Part shown: positions 8,581-20,136 of the stretch, one piece after another
Numbering within the stretch: position 1 is the stretch's first letter
How the letters are laid out: every line of letters begins with the position of its first letter
Made by a program: the position numbers and the translations under genes
The notes under the pieces: generated by a model
Told to the model about the DNA's origin: nothing
Databases searched by the model: none
Seen by the model: the letters and a program-made list of their open reading frames with translations, nothing else
Source of the DNA: Hofstenia miamia
Lineage: Eukaryota > Xenacoelomorpha > Acoela
Length of the DNA: 64,000 bases
NCBI GenBank assembly: GCA_004352715.1
Contig: SCFE01000013.1
Coordinates: 1,091,284 to 1,155,283 of the forward strand
Reading direction: 5' to 3'

Positions 8581-10113
8581 ATGGACGACCTGAAAATGTA
8601 TGCTAGTTCAAGGAAGATGTTGCAGAAGCAAGTGGAGACACTGGAGAAGGCAAGCAGAGATTCAGGGTTGGAGTTTGGATTAGGAAAGTGTGCAGCAGTG
8701 ACAATGACTAGAGGCAAGTGTGTGGATGGGGATGGCTTGAGGACAAGCAGTGGGGATAAGATTGAGGAAGTTAAAGAGGGGTAAAAGTACTTAGGTGTGA
8801 TAGAGAAAGACAGAACGGATCACGAGGAAATGAAGATGAGGCTAAGGAAAGAATACAAAAGGAGAGTAAGGAAGGTACTACAGAAGTCAGCATTGAATGG
8901 GCAGAATAGTATAAAAGCAATTAATACATGGGCGATACCAGTGTTGAGATATTCGGCAGGAATAGTTAGATGGAACAAGAATGAACTTAGGGAGCTAGAC
9001 AGAGAGACAAGGAAGGTACTAGCAGCAGAGAGGGCTTTCAACTTAAATGGAGATGTGGATAGGTTGTACATGGCAAGGCCTAAGGAGGGAAAGGACTGCT
9101 AAGTGTGGAGGAAACTGTAGAAGCAGAAGCACTAGGGCTAAAAAATATGTAGAATAGCAACCTAGAGGATCCCTACTAGAGGTCACTAAGGACCTAAGGA
9201 AGATAAGAACTGAGAGTGAAGGAAAGAAGGTATACCAGAGTAGGATGGAATCAGAGAGACAAACAAGATATAGGCAGAAGGCAATGCATGGAAAATACTG
9301 GAGGAACACAGAAATGTGTGACAGAGAAGAAAGCAACAAGTGGTTAAAGAAGGCAGGACTAAAAAGAGAAACAGAAGTACTGATAATGGCAGCACAGGAG
9401 CAAGCGATAAGAACAAACTGGGTGAAGAAGCATATAGACAGAAGAGCAGAAGTAAGTGATAAGTGTAGGCTATGTAAGAAAGAGTGTGAGACAGTAGATC
9501 ATCTGATAGCAGGATGTGAGAAGTTGGCGCAAAATGAGTATAAGTTCAGGCATGACAAGGTAGGAAAAATGGTAAATTGGAGCTTGAGCAGGCAGCATGG
9601 GTTAGAAGCAGGAGACAAGTGGTATGAGCACAAGCCACAGGGCGTCATAGAAAATGAGAAGGTTAAGATACTGTGGGACTTCAACATACAGACCAGCAAA
9701 GTGATAGAAGCACGGAGGCCAGACATAGTAGTAGTGGACAAAGGGAAAAGATTGGGAACAGTGATAGACATAGCAGTACCAAAGGACAGAAATGTAGAAA
9801 GCAAGGAGAAAGAGAAGATAGACAAGTACAGAGAGTTAGCAGAGGAAATAGAAAGGCTGTGGAAGTTAAAGAAGGTTGAAGTAGTCCCGGTAGTTGTAGG
9901 AGCACTAGGAGCAGTGAGTAAGAAGCATAAAAGATACTTGGAGGAGTTGGGAGTACCAAAGTGGGGAGGAGCAGTAGCACAGAAGGCAGCATTGTTAGGA
10001 AAAGCTGAGGTCCTAAGGGAAGCTCTCAGACTCCCTGGGAACTGGTGAGTTCCCCGAGCTGAGAGGGATACCAGCATGAAGCTGTGAGAAGTAAGAATAA
10101 TAACAATAATAAA
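8581..10113 (+). pseudogene. RLE-type LINE, 3' part (RT active site to nuclease), damaged
   Basis: The copy begins inside the RT at the catalytic box (MDDLKMYA) and runs to the 3' end. C-terminal parts are well kept: a zinc knuckle CRLCKKECETVDHLIAGC (CX2CX8HX4C) and a restriction-like endonuclease with RRPDIVVVDK, IDIAVPKD and a downstream Lys region (EKEKIDKYRELAEE). Protein end is ALRLPGNW at 10,048. Lesions: in-frame stop 8782-8784, a frameshift near 9,097 and stops near 9,150; from 9,245 the frame is open for 267 codons. The 3' end is an AAT-rich tail. RLE LINEs with this knuckle belong to the R2/R4/Dong/NeSL group; Dong is known to use TAA repeats. Confidence 0.85.
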
Positions 10114-10183
10114 ATCTTTACTACTAATGACAAATATAGTCATAAGTCTAAGTATATGCAATAATAAAAAATGAAGGGTAACA

Positions 10184-10306
10184 ATCAAACAGTATGCGAT
10201 AAAGGAAGAAGCGATGGTAGAATTCAATTGATTGAACAAGAGGAGATCACAGGCATGGAAGTAGNATCAAACAGTATGCGATAAAGGAAGAAGCGATGGT
10301 AGAATT
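10184..10306. other. Suspect contig join with repeated flank
   Basis: The same 41 bp occur at 10184-10224 and 10266-10306, either side of an undetermined base at 10265. The 40 bp between (GATTGAACAAGAGGAGATCA and on) match the LINE copy near 46,920-46,952. This looks like a chimeric contig end, not native sequence. Confidence 0.7.
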
Positions 10307-10419
10307 TCGGCTGAACATCTGGTAGCATTAAATTTCCTCTTATATGGTAAGAATGATATTTGGAAGTTAAGATAATTATTAACTCGTGTAGTGGATGAGA
10401 CTTATCCCCGCAGATATGA

Positions 10420-11040
10420 TCATACATTTTTTAATCTTCTTCTTTGAGCATGTCGGATATTCGATGCTCCCTGATTGACAAATGATATTTCCATGATTTG
10501 TTAAGGAATTTTTGAATCTGTCTAAGACTTGTGTAGTCACTACCATATATAGCTAGACCGTAACGTATCTTTGACACAAATAACGATAAAAACACCTCAT
10601 CGATTTCTTCTATTCAGAAACCTGATTGACGCAAATTAACAAATATGTATTGTTTCTTTTGAAGAGAAGTAATCATTTCATTTACAAGTGTGTCGAATAA
10701 ACGAATGCTTTGAAAGATAACACCTAGAATGCATTTAGATAAAGGTCAGTTGAAATCAGGGTTGTAATTGCACGATTCTAAACAATTTTTCTCGTGTATC
10801 GAGTAAATACAATCATTTCACTACATTTTCGTTTATTTAATGTTATCCATTCACTTCTTGACCATTGCCTGAAATTATCTGTTTCCAGTTGTGCCGGAAA
10901 ATTCTGACCATTCACACTGTATTGATAAATATCCTTATAGGTAACTGGACATATTAGTTTTGTATCGTCAGCATAAGTGATTAAGTGTGTAGTGAGACTC
11001 CTCGATTTTACATTCCATAACTTAGGTCCGTTAATAGTGC
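10420..11040 (-). pseudogene. LINE reverse-transcriptase remnant
   Basis: Minus-strand translation gives YADDTKLICPVTYKDIYQY, then W-S-R-S-E-W-I-T-L-N-K-R-K-C, and further on YGLAIYGSDYTSLRQIQKFL with WKYHLSIREHRISD. This is the order of RT palm and thumb in CR1/Jockey-type LINEs. Several stops and frameshifts. Confidence 0.65.
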
Positions 11041-11821
11041 ATATATTATTAACATATACTGGTGGGTACGCTCATATTTGTAACACTAATTGCATGCATA
11101 TATATATGTATATATATATATAAATGTAGAAAAATAGCACAATTTAGTTTTTGCCAGAAATGTATTGGTAAGTAAATATACTTTGTTGTCAATAAGGACA
11201 AAACAATAAAATGAAAAATGTAAAAAATAAACACTTATTTATATCCATGTCACAGAGAATGTCAATGTAACAAAAAATAGAATATTCTGGAGTAAAAATA
11301 GCAACTTTTAACAATAACTAAGCATTATTTTGCTTAGATCCTAGTTCAAGAGCTTCATGTACAGTTAATTGTTTGAAGTGCCTGAGCTGGCTCATTTAGT
11401 TTATTAGTGTTCTTTATTTGTTTTTTGGGGAAATTTTACTCTTTGTGTGTGTCCCAAGAAGAAGCTTTTGCTGCTATTGTAGGTTAACCAATGTTTTTGG
11501 AAATCTTGAAAACAGTCCAACTTCAAGTCCTTAACGACGTATATTTTATCTATTGCTAGCAATTCGAAGGAAAATAATTTCCTAGATGTTTTAAATACTA
11601 TTATTTTAGGTGTGTCCCTAAAACAGATTTATATTGCTTATTAGTACAAAATGGAGTAGAGTTGATTTTGTTATATAAAAATGGTTATACATTATCGCAA
11701 CATGATGATTGGGAAATAGTGTATGTAGGATATTACTATATTGTATTAAAAAATATATTAGAAAGCGCTAAGATTACGCAAAACTAGTTTTTTGGAAAAT
11801 TTTTTAATGCCTGTTATAGTT

Positions 11822-11857
<36 letters not shown>
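11041..11857. other. No gene; (TA)n runs
   Basis: AT-rich; TA runs at about 11,097-11,120 and 11,826-11,857, the latter ending at an undetermined base (11,858). No coding frame recognised. Confidence 0.6.
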
Positions 11858-11858
11858 N

Positions 11859-12146
11859 AAAATTGAAATCTTTTAAAAAGCATTTAAAAATCTTCCTTAC
11901 GCAAAAATATATTTGGAAAATTATGGCTAGGATACAAATTTTATAACAATGGCTATACTATAACTCGTTATTAAAATAGTACTATAGTGATTTATCCATA
12001 GCCTGCAAGATTTCTTTTGTAATTTATGTGAATTGTATATATGTGTTTTTATAAATTTATTGACGCTATTCAGATAAATTATCAGTTATTTAATTGTTAA
12101 CATTTATCTGAAGAAAGATTATCTTATCTCATCTTATCTTATCTTA
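11859..12146 (+). mobile_element. CR1-type LINE 3' tail (second copy of 20,137-20,424)
   Basis: Begins at an undetermined base with KLKSFKKHLKIFLTQ-like coding sequence, then a 3' UTR containing an 11-bp hairpin (12069-12079 with 12102-12112, loop with TATCAG) and a TTATC tail. By eye, 11859-12322 and 20137-20600 are the same over 464 bp, including flanking sequence beyond the LINE. Confidence 0.75.
12069..12112 (+). other. LINE 3' UTR hairpin, covarying copy
   Basis: TTCAGATAAAT pairs with ATTTATCTGAA over 11 bp. The loop has TATCAG as in 4,413-4,460, but the stem bases differ and compensate. Confidence 0.75.
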
Positions 12147-12226
12147 CAAACTTCAAGTTCAGAGGAAAATCGACGGGTTGATTTCTAAGTCTAAGTCTGC
12201 GTTCCAAAGATTGATTCCCTTTTGCA

Positions 12227-12508
12227 TCAGTTGTAGCTGAGAGTGGTCGACCAGAATCGGGGAGCATCTTTGACGGAACCTGTTTCATTGAACTTTGTTA
12301 CAATAACTTTGATATTGCGTCTTTGGGCGGGTTGAATGTCGAATTCCTCACATAACTGCATATCTGCTTCTGTACTGTTTCCATTGTTAGAATAATATAA
12401 TCTAACAGCTGGAATTCTCTGTTGCAAATTAAGTCGCATAGCCATCCCAAAAAATTATGAATTTTGAATTTGAACGTCTATATTGTTCAGTAATAACTTT
12501 TTGCTCAT

Positions 12509-12510
<2 letters not shown>
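12227..12510 (-). pseudogene. DD41D-type mariner, N-terminal fragment
   Basis: Minus-strand frame 12,445 to 12,227 reads AMRLNLQQRIPAVRLYYSN, then CEEFDIQPAQRRNI and FNETGSVKDAPR, the N-terminal helix-turn-helix of insect-type (rosa-like) mariner transposases. The inverted end TAGGATGAGCAAAAAG lies at about 12,495-12,511, next to a TA run. The rest is missing. Confidence 0.6.

Positions 12511-12551
<41 letters not shown>
12511..12551. repeat. (TA)n microsatellite
   Basis: Pure TA dinucleotide run. Confidence 0.95.
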
Positions 12552-12557
<6 letters not shown>

Positions 12558-12739
12558 GGACATTTTGAAATTAAATGCTTTAATCGTGAATAAAAAAGAA
12601 AATCCTATTTTCCAATAACATTTACGGTGTTGAACAGTTTCTTAAAAATATTTTTTGACGAGAGTTCTAATTTATATGTTAAACGTTTTTGCTACTTCAA
12701 ATGATGAATTAGGGTAGAAAAATGTTAACCAATGGTTAT

Positions 12740-14190
12740 TTCTTTCTTTAGTCTGACTGGAAACTTTATGCCCTTAATTGAACGTCTTTCAAGTGCATAG
12801 ATTTCTAAAGTCCGCTAGGAAAACGGCACCAGGTTTTGATGAGCTTCCATACTGGATTATTGTTGAGAATGCAAAANGGTTGACTGAACCCTTGACTCAT
12901 ATTTTAAAATCTACGCCTGAAAAATGGAACCTCCCCTACATTGTGGAAAATAAACAAAATTATTCCGGTTCCTAAACCAAAACAGCCGTTCTGTTTCTAT
13001 TACCAATGCAGTTGCAGGTTGAGCTGAGAAGATTATCATAAAAACTTACCTTGATCAATCCTACCAATGAGTTTTATCAGAAAATCAATTTGCATTTAGG
13101 AAATTAGTTTCGACTACAGGTGCTAGCATCAAAATAATCACTGATGCTCAAATTTGAGCCAACACTATGATTACATCCGTATCATAGCTTTGAATATGTC
13201 TAAAGCATTTGACACGTTTTCTTATAGAAGTATCCTTTCAGGGTTAACCAGCATCTTCCCTACTGTAAATCCGTTTGTTACTAACTAGGTACTCAATTTT
13301 CTGACAGGAAAATAGCATTACACTTTTATTGGCTGTGAAGGTTCAATTCTCCGTACAACGAGCCAAGGTTTCCTTCAAGGCACTGTTGGGGGACCAACAT
13401 ATTATAATATTGCAGCTAATGCCGTTGATGCTAGCTACAATAATGTAAAACCAACTATTTTTGCTGATGACAACTCTGAAGTTGTTGGTGGGTTTTTCTA
13501 TAAAAGTGATGGAGCAGCTGAGATTATTGTTAACTTAGAACAATTAAAAAAGAAAAATTTGAAGCTTAATGTAGAAAAATCCAAAGAAATCATACATACC
13601 CGTCACAACGCTAGAGATATCACAGAAACTAAGGAAGACAAGCGGACTTCATCTCTCAGAGTTCTAGGTATTGAATTTGATCTAAGATGAACTTTATTAC
13701 ACATACTAGTAAAACCATGGCCTCTGCAACATCCATGCTCTTCCTTTTATATAGACTAAAACATCTGAGTTTTCACAAAGAAGCACTGGAGAGTCTGTAT
13801 AATTTCTTAGTGCTAAGTAAAATCACTTATGGATGCTCCATTCGGGAAGGGATAAACAAGCAAAATGAGAACAACATTGATAAACTGAAGAGAAAGGACA
13901 TAAGATATAGTCATTAATAAATACACCAGTATTAGAGAGCATATAAAGATGGTAGATGCGAAGCTCATTAAGAAAGTATATGATCCCGATGGTAAGCATC
14001 CTTTATGTTCTTTCATGCCCATTAAATCTAACTAAACAGAAAATAATTTACGTAGCAGACATGTGATTGGTGGAGCATTAGTCAGCGTATTCCCACACGG
14101 ACACTTGCGATTTTACTTAAGACTTATTTGAGTTATATTTTTTATTATAGATGGTAATCGATAATTCAATAAAATTTCTTATCTTATCCT
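12740..14190 (+). pseudogene. LINE RT, heavily degraded
   Basis: Pieces in shifting frames: FLKSARKTAPGFDELPYW (RT domain 1), ENQFAFRKLVSTTGAS (domain 2), LNMSKAFDTFSYRS (domain 3), GTVGGPTYYNIAANAVD (domain 4), FADDNSEVVGGF (domain 5, catalytic), LRVLGIEF and LSKITYGCS (thumb). The order is that of a complete non-LTR RT. An undetermined base sits at 12,877. The sequence ends with CTTATCTTATC at about 14,179-14,190, a tail like those of the CR1 copies. Confidence 0.75.
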
Positions 14191-16250
14191 AATGAACTAA
14201 AAATCAAATTGAAATTCAAATCCAAAAACACCTATATTGCCATCAAATGGGGGTGACAAGAAATAGTAGACGAAGGAGAAAGTTTTACTATGTCATTTCT
14301 CATGATATACATAATATTTTACATTGTCCTTTTACGTATAAGTTAATCATTTAGTTAACTATAGGTTTATGTAATAACTGCAGCCATGCTAATCTAGTTT
14401 TATTTACATTTTTTAAAAAAGTAAAATTTTAAAAATTTTTATATTAAAATGGAAACTCCCCACAGAAAGAAAGGAATCGTAATTAAAAAAGACAATACAT
14501 TTCTTACAATGAATTTACACATGTCCACAATTGATATTTTAAGAAACATTAAATAATATTTAACATAAAAAAATATGAGCTTGTGAATGTAAAAAACGAA
14601 ATGTTAATTTTTGGGGGAGAATAAGAGCATCACTAAAATATCTGTTAAGCATCAAGATACCAATCTATGAGTCTGAAGAATGCATTGAAGAGAGCAAATA
14701 TATTTTTGTGATGATGAAAATGAAAAAGAAAACGAGAATCATTCTTGCAAGAAAATTCCAATCGCTGGTGAAATAACAATAGGAAATGCGATTTGTGCAA
14801 AATTTGGAAGAACATCTCTAGGAAGAATTAAAGAGATTTACATTGATAATAAAATTCAGGGTTCATTTCTGTGTTTGTGCAGACAGACAGGAGATACTGC
14901 ATTATTCAAAGCCAAGACGGGAAGGCATCCGTGATTTCAGTTTTCATCAGGATTTATTTTGTTGTTCCTGAAAACTGTATCAATTGGTAGTCGAGCAGAA
15001 CTCGTTGTAAAAAAGCTAAATGGAAGCATGCGTAGTGGTACAATTACTCAAAACTAACTACCACTGAAATATGACTTGGATTATTTAACCTTAGTGACAT
15101 GTATCATTGTATATAAACGTGAGTGGCTCTATGCCTTTGTGGTACACTCTTTTCTTAAATTCAATATTTTTATAAGCTTTCCAATTAATTACTCAATTCC
15201 TATATGATTCGGTAATTGCATATACCTAATGCATTTGTGGCACACCTTTGCAATTTCTTAAGACATCTTCACGGTAGGTTTTCACCCAATGGAAATTGCT
15301 AAGAGTTATATAAATAGTAAAATCACCTACCCTAAATGTTGAATAGGAATATTTTTAAAATTTAATAATTATTTTTGACCTGCAGAATTTTATTGAAATA
15401 TAATCTCAAGATCTATAGGACACATTATGGATGAGATACATGTTACAAACACTTGGTTTTTGAAATACAAACTAAAAAACTGTTCTTTTTCACCCAAATT
15501 GAAGATGCGTTAAATCAGCACTTGAGCCAGTTACTAGATGGACGATATTTAAATAGGTCCGGGTCGGGCTGGACTACTAAGCAAATGTTTTCAGCCAGCT
15601 TTGACTGTGAAAACGTCATAGGGAACTTTATGAAAATTGATCACTATATGTATTTACATTCACTTAGCATTCTAACGCGACCCCAATTACAGATTTAAAT
15701 GGATGGACTGCATGCTATTTAATGCCTACGGTCTATTGGCCTATTATTCCTATTATGACTTTGGATATAGGTTATTCACAAAAATATATCAAAAATTGAA
15801 TTTTTATGGATTGGCCTGTCATTATTTTGAATTTTCCTCAAATTAACATTTTGTGATGGTGCTAGATGGTTAATTATAATGGTAAAACAAAGTAGTGTTT
15901 GTGAGTCAATCATAATGGACTGAAATGACCCAGGCTCAGTAATTAACTGATAATCTGATCTGAAACAATATGCGACTGTTTACTATCAAATCCCATTATT
16001 TTTTGTTGTGAAAATAAAAAATGTTCTCTAGTAAATATATAAATATATTAGGTAGAAGGAAATCGCCTTAAATTAAATATGTATATCTTGTTACAAAACA
16101 TTTAAAATAATGTAGGCGCTGATTACTTTCTCAATACAACTGATTAAGGGAGCAGAAAGACCAAGAATCGCTTTGTACTTTGGAAATTGTCTCCTAGAAT
16201 CGCTTTGTATATGTTCTCATAGTAAATGCTATTCTTATTTATATATATAT
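14191..16250. other. No recognised gene (2.1 kb)
   Basis: AT-rich. The longest open frame (15,453-15,698, 81 codons) shows no family motif. A short TA run precedes the mariner at 16,254. Confidence 0.5.
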
Positions 16251-16253
16251 ATG

Positions 16254-17180
16254 CAGGGTGAGCAACAAAAAGTTTCGGCCGATTTAAACTGCATAATCGA
16301 ATGATAAGTAAAGCTATCAAAAGTACAAATTTATTCTACAAAATCACGAATAATAATACAAAACTTCTATAAAGTTCAAAGTAAATGTTCAAAATGTCCA
16401 CCTTTCTGTTGAATACACTTCCCAAGTCTTCCCACCACACTGTCACAGACCTTCATACACAATTTTGTTTGGATTGTGGCAAATTTGAAGAGGTCGAGAG
16501 GTTTTCGAATAAACAAGCTGCTTCATTGCTCCCCACAAAAAAAATCGAACAGGTTCAGATCAGGTAATCTAGCAGGATATTCGACAGGCCCTCTACAATC
16601 TAACCAGTAACCATCAAATGTGTTGTCCAACCATTCAGGAACTTCACGTGCATAATGCGGTGGGGCACCATCTTGCTGGAAATAAATGTTACTGTCATGA
16701 TTTTGTATCATTGGAAAAAACTGAGTCCTTAACATGTGTACATTTACACTGCCGTCAAAGAAAAACGGACCGATGAGTCCTTGCAAGGACAATGCTGCCC
16801 AAACAATCACCCCAGTAAGATTTACTTCTTTTTGAATTGTTATGTGGGGACTTTCGCTGGCTCAGTAGATGCAGTTGTGCCTATTGATGTTACCGTTTAA
16901 GTTTAAACGTAGCTTCATCCGACCAGTAAATACGGTCTAGAATGGTTTCATCCTGTCTAACCATGTCAAAAAAGTGTTCTGCATATTCTAACCGTCTGTC
17001 TTCATTCTCATCATGTAAGGCATGGAGAAGGTGCGACCGATATGGCTTGAATCTTTTCTTTTTCATGAAATTCACAAGACTTCTCTGACATTGGCCGCGG
17101 TGATTTCATTGGAGGCAGTTGTTTGTGAGCTCCTCTCTGCTCTGAAAAGCATCGTTGATGCGAATGGCAATTCCAATGAT
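16254..17180 (-). pseudogene. DD41D-type (rosa-like) mariner, 3' part
   Basis: The inverted end CAGGGTGAGCAACAAAAAG lies at 16,254. On the minus strand the transposase reads VNFMKKKRFKPYRSHLLHAL, RIYWSDEATFKL (first Asp), IVWAALSLQGLIGPFFFDG, FQQDGAPPHYAREVPEWL (second Asp) and PDLNLFDFFCG (third Asp). There are 41 residues between the second and third Asp. The frame is broken between the first Asp and IVWAAL, and the C-terminal end is degraded. No matching right end was found; a CR1 LINE follows. Confidence 0.8.
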
Positions 17181-17998
17181 AGGCATAGCAAACTAGTATC
17201 GCCATTTCTAGTGTTCAGCAAAGAAGAACTGCTATCACTGCATACATTCTTCAGAGAGCACTCGAAAATGTTTACAACGTCATCAACATCTACGCATTCA
17301 CATGAATCACAACATCTAGTAATCCTGCTGTAGCTCATCTCGCACTCCTAGGAAGCCACATAAGATTAAAACAGGTACAAATTTTTTAGTGTTAGGTAGC
17401 TCTATGTTTAGGAAATTGCGATCGAAAAATATAATTAAAAACCAGGAAGTCACAGTTCACTCATATCCAGGAGCATGCATTTCTGAATTACAACACACGC
17501 TTGAATTATGCCCTATATCCCAAACAAAAAATCGAAACTGTCTTTGTACAAATAGGACGAAACGACATTTTAAAGAATCCAGAAAATTACGAAGCTAAGT
17601 ACTCGAAGCTTATTAAAGTTATTAGGCAAAAGTTTAATCCTACAAGACTTTTCTTCAGCGAACTTCCTCCTTTCTGCAATAGGTTACTTCAGAGTAACAA
17701 CGCAATAGTTAAAGTGAACAAAATTATTTTTAACTTGTCTCAAAAATTAAACTTTTCAGTATTTAAGCTATTCACAAATTTTTGTTTAGGTTCTAAGGTC
17801 GTCAATAGCAATCTCCTATCAAAAGACGGAATTCATTTTTCACATAACGGAATGTCAAAATTCGTAGTTACTCTCAAATCGATTTTTGAGCCACCATCGC
17901 AACGTAAAGCACCACATTTCAAACACACGCCGTCAAAGACTGCAGTCTTTTCATCATTCGTCCAGGGTACATCAATCATAGGCCGCTGCGCTCTGTAA
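17180..17998 (+). pseudogene. CR1 ORF1 with SGNH/esterase-type domain
   Basis: Starts with SKEELLSLHTFFREHSKMF (compare the equivalent part of the LINE at 59-60 kb), then a hydrolase of the SGNH type: FLVLGSSMFRKL (nucleophile block), SYPGACISELQ (Gly block), VFVQIGRNDIL (Asn block) and SKDGIHFSHNGMSKF (Asp/His block) near 17,825-17,865. One frameshift lies near 17,500 between the Gly and Asn blocks. Esterase-like ORF1 proteins are characteristic of CR1 LINEs. Likely role: RNA or membrane-associated function in the LINE particle, not established. Confidence 0.8.
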
Positions 17999-18376
17999 CA
18001 CCGCACCGCCTTTTTATATCGATGAGGTACCTAACTTTAGATACGAATGCTACTTGATTAATTTTTACTGGACTTTTTTGTACTATGGCTTTTTAATTAT
18101 GTTTTATTTATTTTATTTTTGTTTTAGTACACCCAGGCTACGGAAAAATTACTATAAATTTAAATTTAATTCTGTTCTCAAATCAAAATTATTACTCTTT
18201 ACTTTTATTTTCCTTATTTCGACTTTCAAATCTAATGAGTATGATTTACTGTTACCAGTACAGTCTTATTTCAATACATATCGATCAACTATGTGTTATT
18301 CAAGAACATTTTTAACTATGTTATCCAGGCGCATATGTACTATTAAAAATCGTTCTATGTATCTCTTATACTTTTC

Positions 18377-18418
18377 CTATTATTAGCGGTAAATGGCATT
18401 GAAACTAATCCCTGTCCA
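18377..18418 (+). other. 2A-like motif, decayed
   Basis: LLLAVNGIETNPCP sits at the start of the endonuclease ORF. The functional signature would be GDIExNPGP; here Asp is replaced by Gly and the last Gly by Cys. Confidence 0.55.
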
Positions 18419-19398
18419 ATCTTAAATTTTGAATCATACCTCAAAAAATTGAATACCGGCTCAGATATAGTGAATTATGTACATTTAAATTTTATGAATC
18501 TAAGCATTAAAAATTTCGAATATAGGGAATTCATTTCAAGCTCTAAAAATAATTTAATTCTCGCAGTTTCCGAAACTTGGTTAAAAAACGAAGATCTAGA
18601 TAGTCCATGGACTGTTAATGAAACTTAAGCACTATTTAGAAGGGATAGAATTTTGAACAAAGCGTTAGGAAAATCAAAAGGTGGAGGTGTATTATTTTTA
18701 ATCCCAAAGTCATTTAATCCCAAGATACGCAATGATATTAAGAGTAATAACGAATCAAATTTTGATAGTTTATGGATTGAAATTAGTAATACAATCCAAA
18801 ATTCACGTTTTAAAAAGCAATTATTAAATGTATCCTACTGTCCGCATAAGAAGTTCTCTAATTCTTTTATTCAACAACTAGNTTATGTACATTTAAATTT
18901 TATGAATCTAAGCATTAAAAATTTCGAATATAGGGAATTCATTTCAAGCTCTAAAAATAATTTAATTCTCGCAGTTTCCGAAACTTGGTTAAAAAACGAA
19001 GATCTAGATAGTCCATGGACTGTTAATGAAACTTAAGCACTATTTAGAAGGGATAGAATTTTGAACAAAGCGTTAGGAAAATCAAAAGGTGGAGGTGTAT
19101 TATTTTTAATCCCAAAGTCATTTAATCCCAAGATACGCAATGATATTAAGAGTAATAACGAATCAAATTTTGATAGTTTATGGATTGAAATTAGTAATAC
19201 AATCCAAAATTCACGTTTTAAAAAGCAATTATTAAATGTATCCTACTGTCCGCATAAGAAGTTCTCTAATTCTTTTATTCAACAACTAGAAGACGAATTA
19301 TCACTGGTATTTTCTGAAAATAAAGACTTAGTACTTTTCGGGGATTGGAACCTAAATTATTTTAATGCTAATGACATCATCGAGCAGAACACTAATTA
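18419..19398 (+). pseudogene. CR1 APE-type endonuclease, partial
   Basis: Motifs in order: VHLNFMNLSIKNFEYREF, ILAVSETWLKNEDL (catalytic E-T-W), GKSKGGGVLFLIPKSF, LWIEISNTI and LVLFGDWNLNYFN (the GDxN block). The frame has a stop after VNET and ends at 19,397; the second half with the SDH block is missing. The first 400 bp appear twice around an undetermined base at 18,882. Confidence 0.75.
18475..19289. other. Duplicated 407-bp flank around single N
   Basis: 18475-18881 and 18883-19289 are the same 407 bp by eye, separated by one undetermined base. This is best read as an unmerged contig overlap. Confidence 0.85.
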
Positions 19399-19533
19399 AC
19401 TACATTATAATAGCTGAGAACAACAATCTATATTATAGAGTATCCTACTTCTGAATGCCCATTCTCTGACCACTGTTTTCATTTCAAAGGTCTCATTCAC
19501 CCCCAAAAAATTACATGAAATTGATTAAAATTC

Positions 19534-20076
19534 GTGAAAAATGTATTGAAAATATTAATAATTTTAAGTTATCCCTCTCATCAGAAAATTGGTTTCCTGT
19601 ATATTCTGCATTACAATTTAAATGAAATATTGGAAAACTTTTTAAAACTTTTTGAATTTTATCTCAACAGATTTTGCACTGAAAAGAAAATAATGGTTAA
19701 ATCCAGTACAAACTCCAAAGCAAACAATACTTTTTCGAATAAACCTTGGATAACTGAAACTTGCAAAGCATTGATTCGCGAAAAGAACAAAACGTATAAA
19801 CATTTTATGATTTCACGAACCAGCAAGAATTTTGCCGCATATAAAAAGGCTAGAAATGCATCGAATATTGAAACTGGTAAGGCATTCAACGAATTTATTA
19901 AGAATGAATATGCGCGCCTTCCAAGTGAACGTTCAAAATGGAAGCTAATACAAGAAATCACAAATTATAAGCGATCAAAATCAAACTCAATTGATGTGAT
20001 AAAAGATCAGCAAAGAAACAATCTTTCTGACAATTTAGAAATTTCTAATGAATTAAACAAGATTTTGTTAATCTAG
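19534..20076 (+). pseudogene. CR1 linker between endonuclease and RT
   Basis: Open frame with NKPWITETCKALIREKNKTY, then KKARNASNIETGKAFNEF and RSKWKLIQEITNYKRSKS, the basic linker that precedes RT motif 0 in CR1-type LINEs. The frame ends just before the RT should begin. Confidence 0.65.
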
Positions 20077-20136
20077 GAAAATACAATGGCCCCTCGTTAA
20101 GTACGAAAACGTTTCACGCAAAATTTTTACACCCGA

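Noticed and set aside
9499-10239. 246-codon open frame on the minus strand
   Set aside because: It is the antisense shadow of the RLE LINE zinc-knuckle and nuclease region, which has clear motifs on the plus strand.
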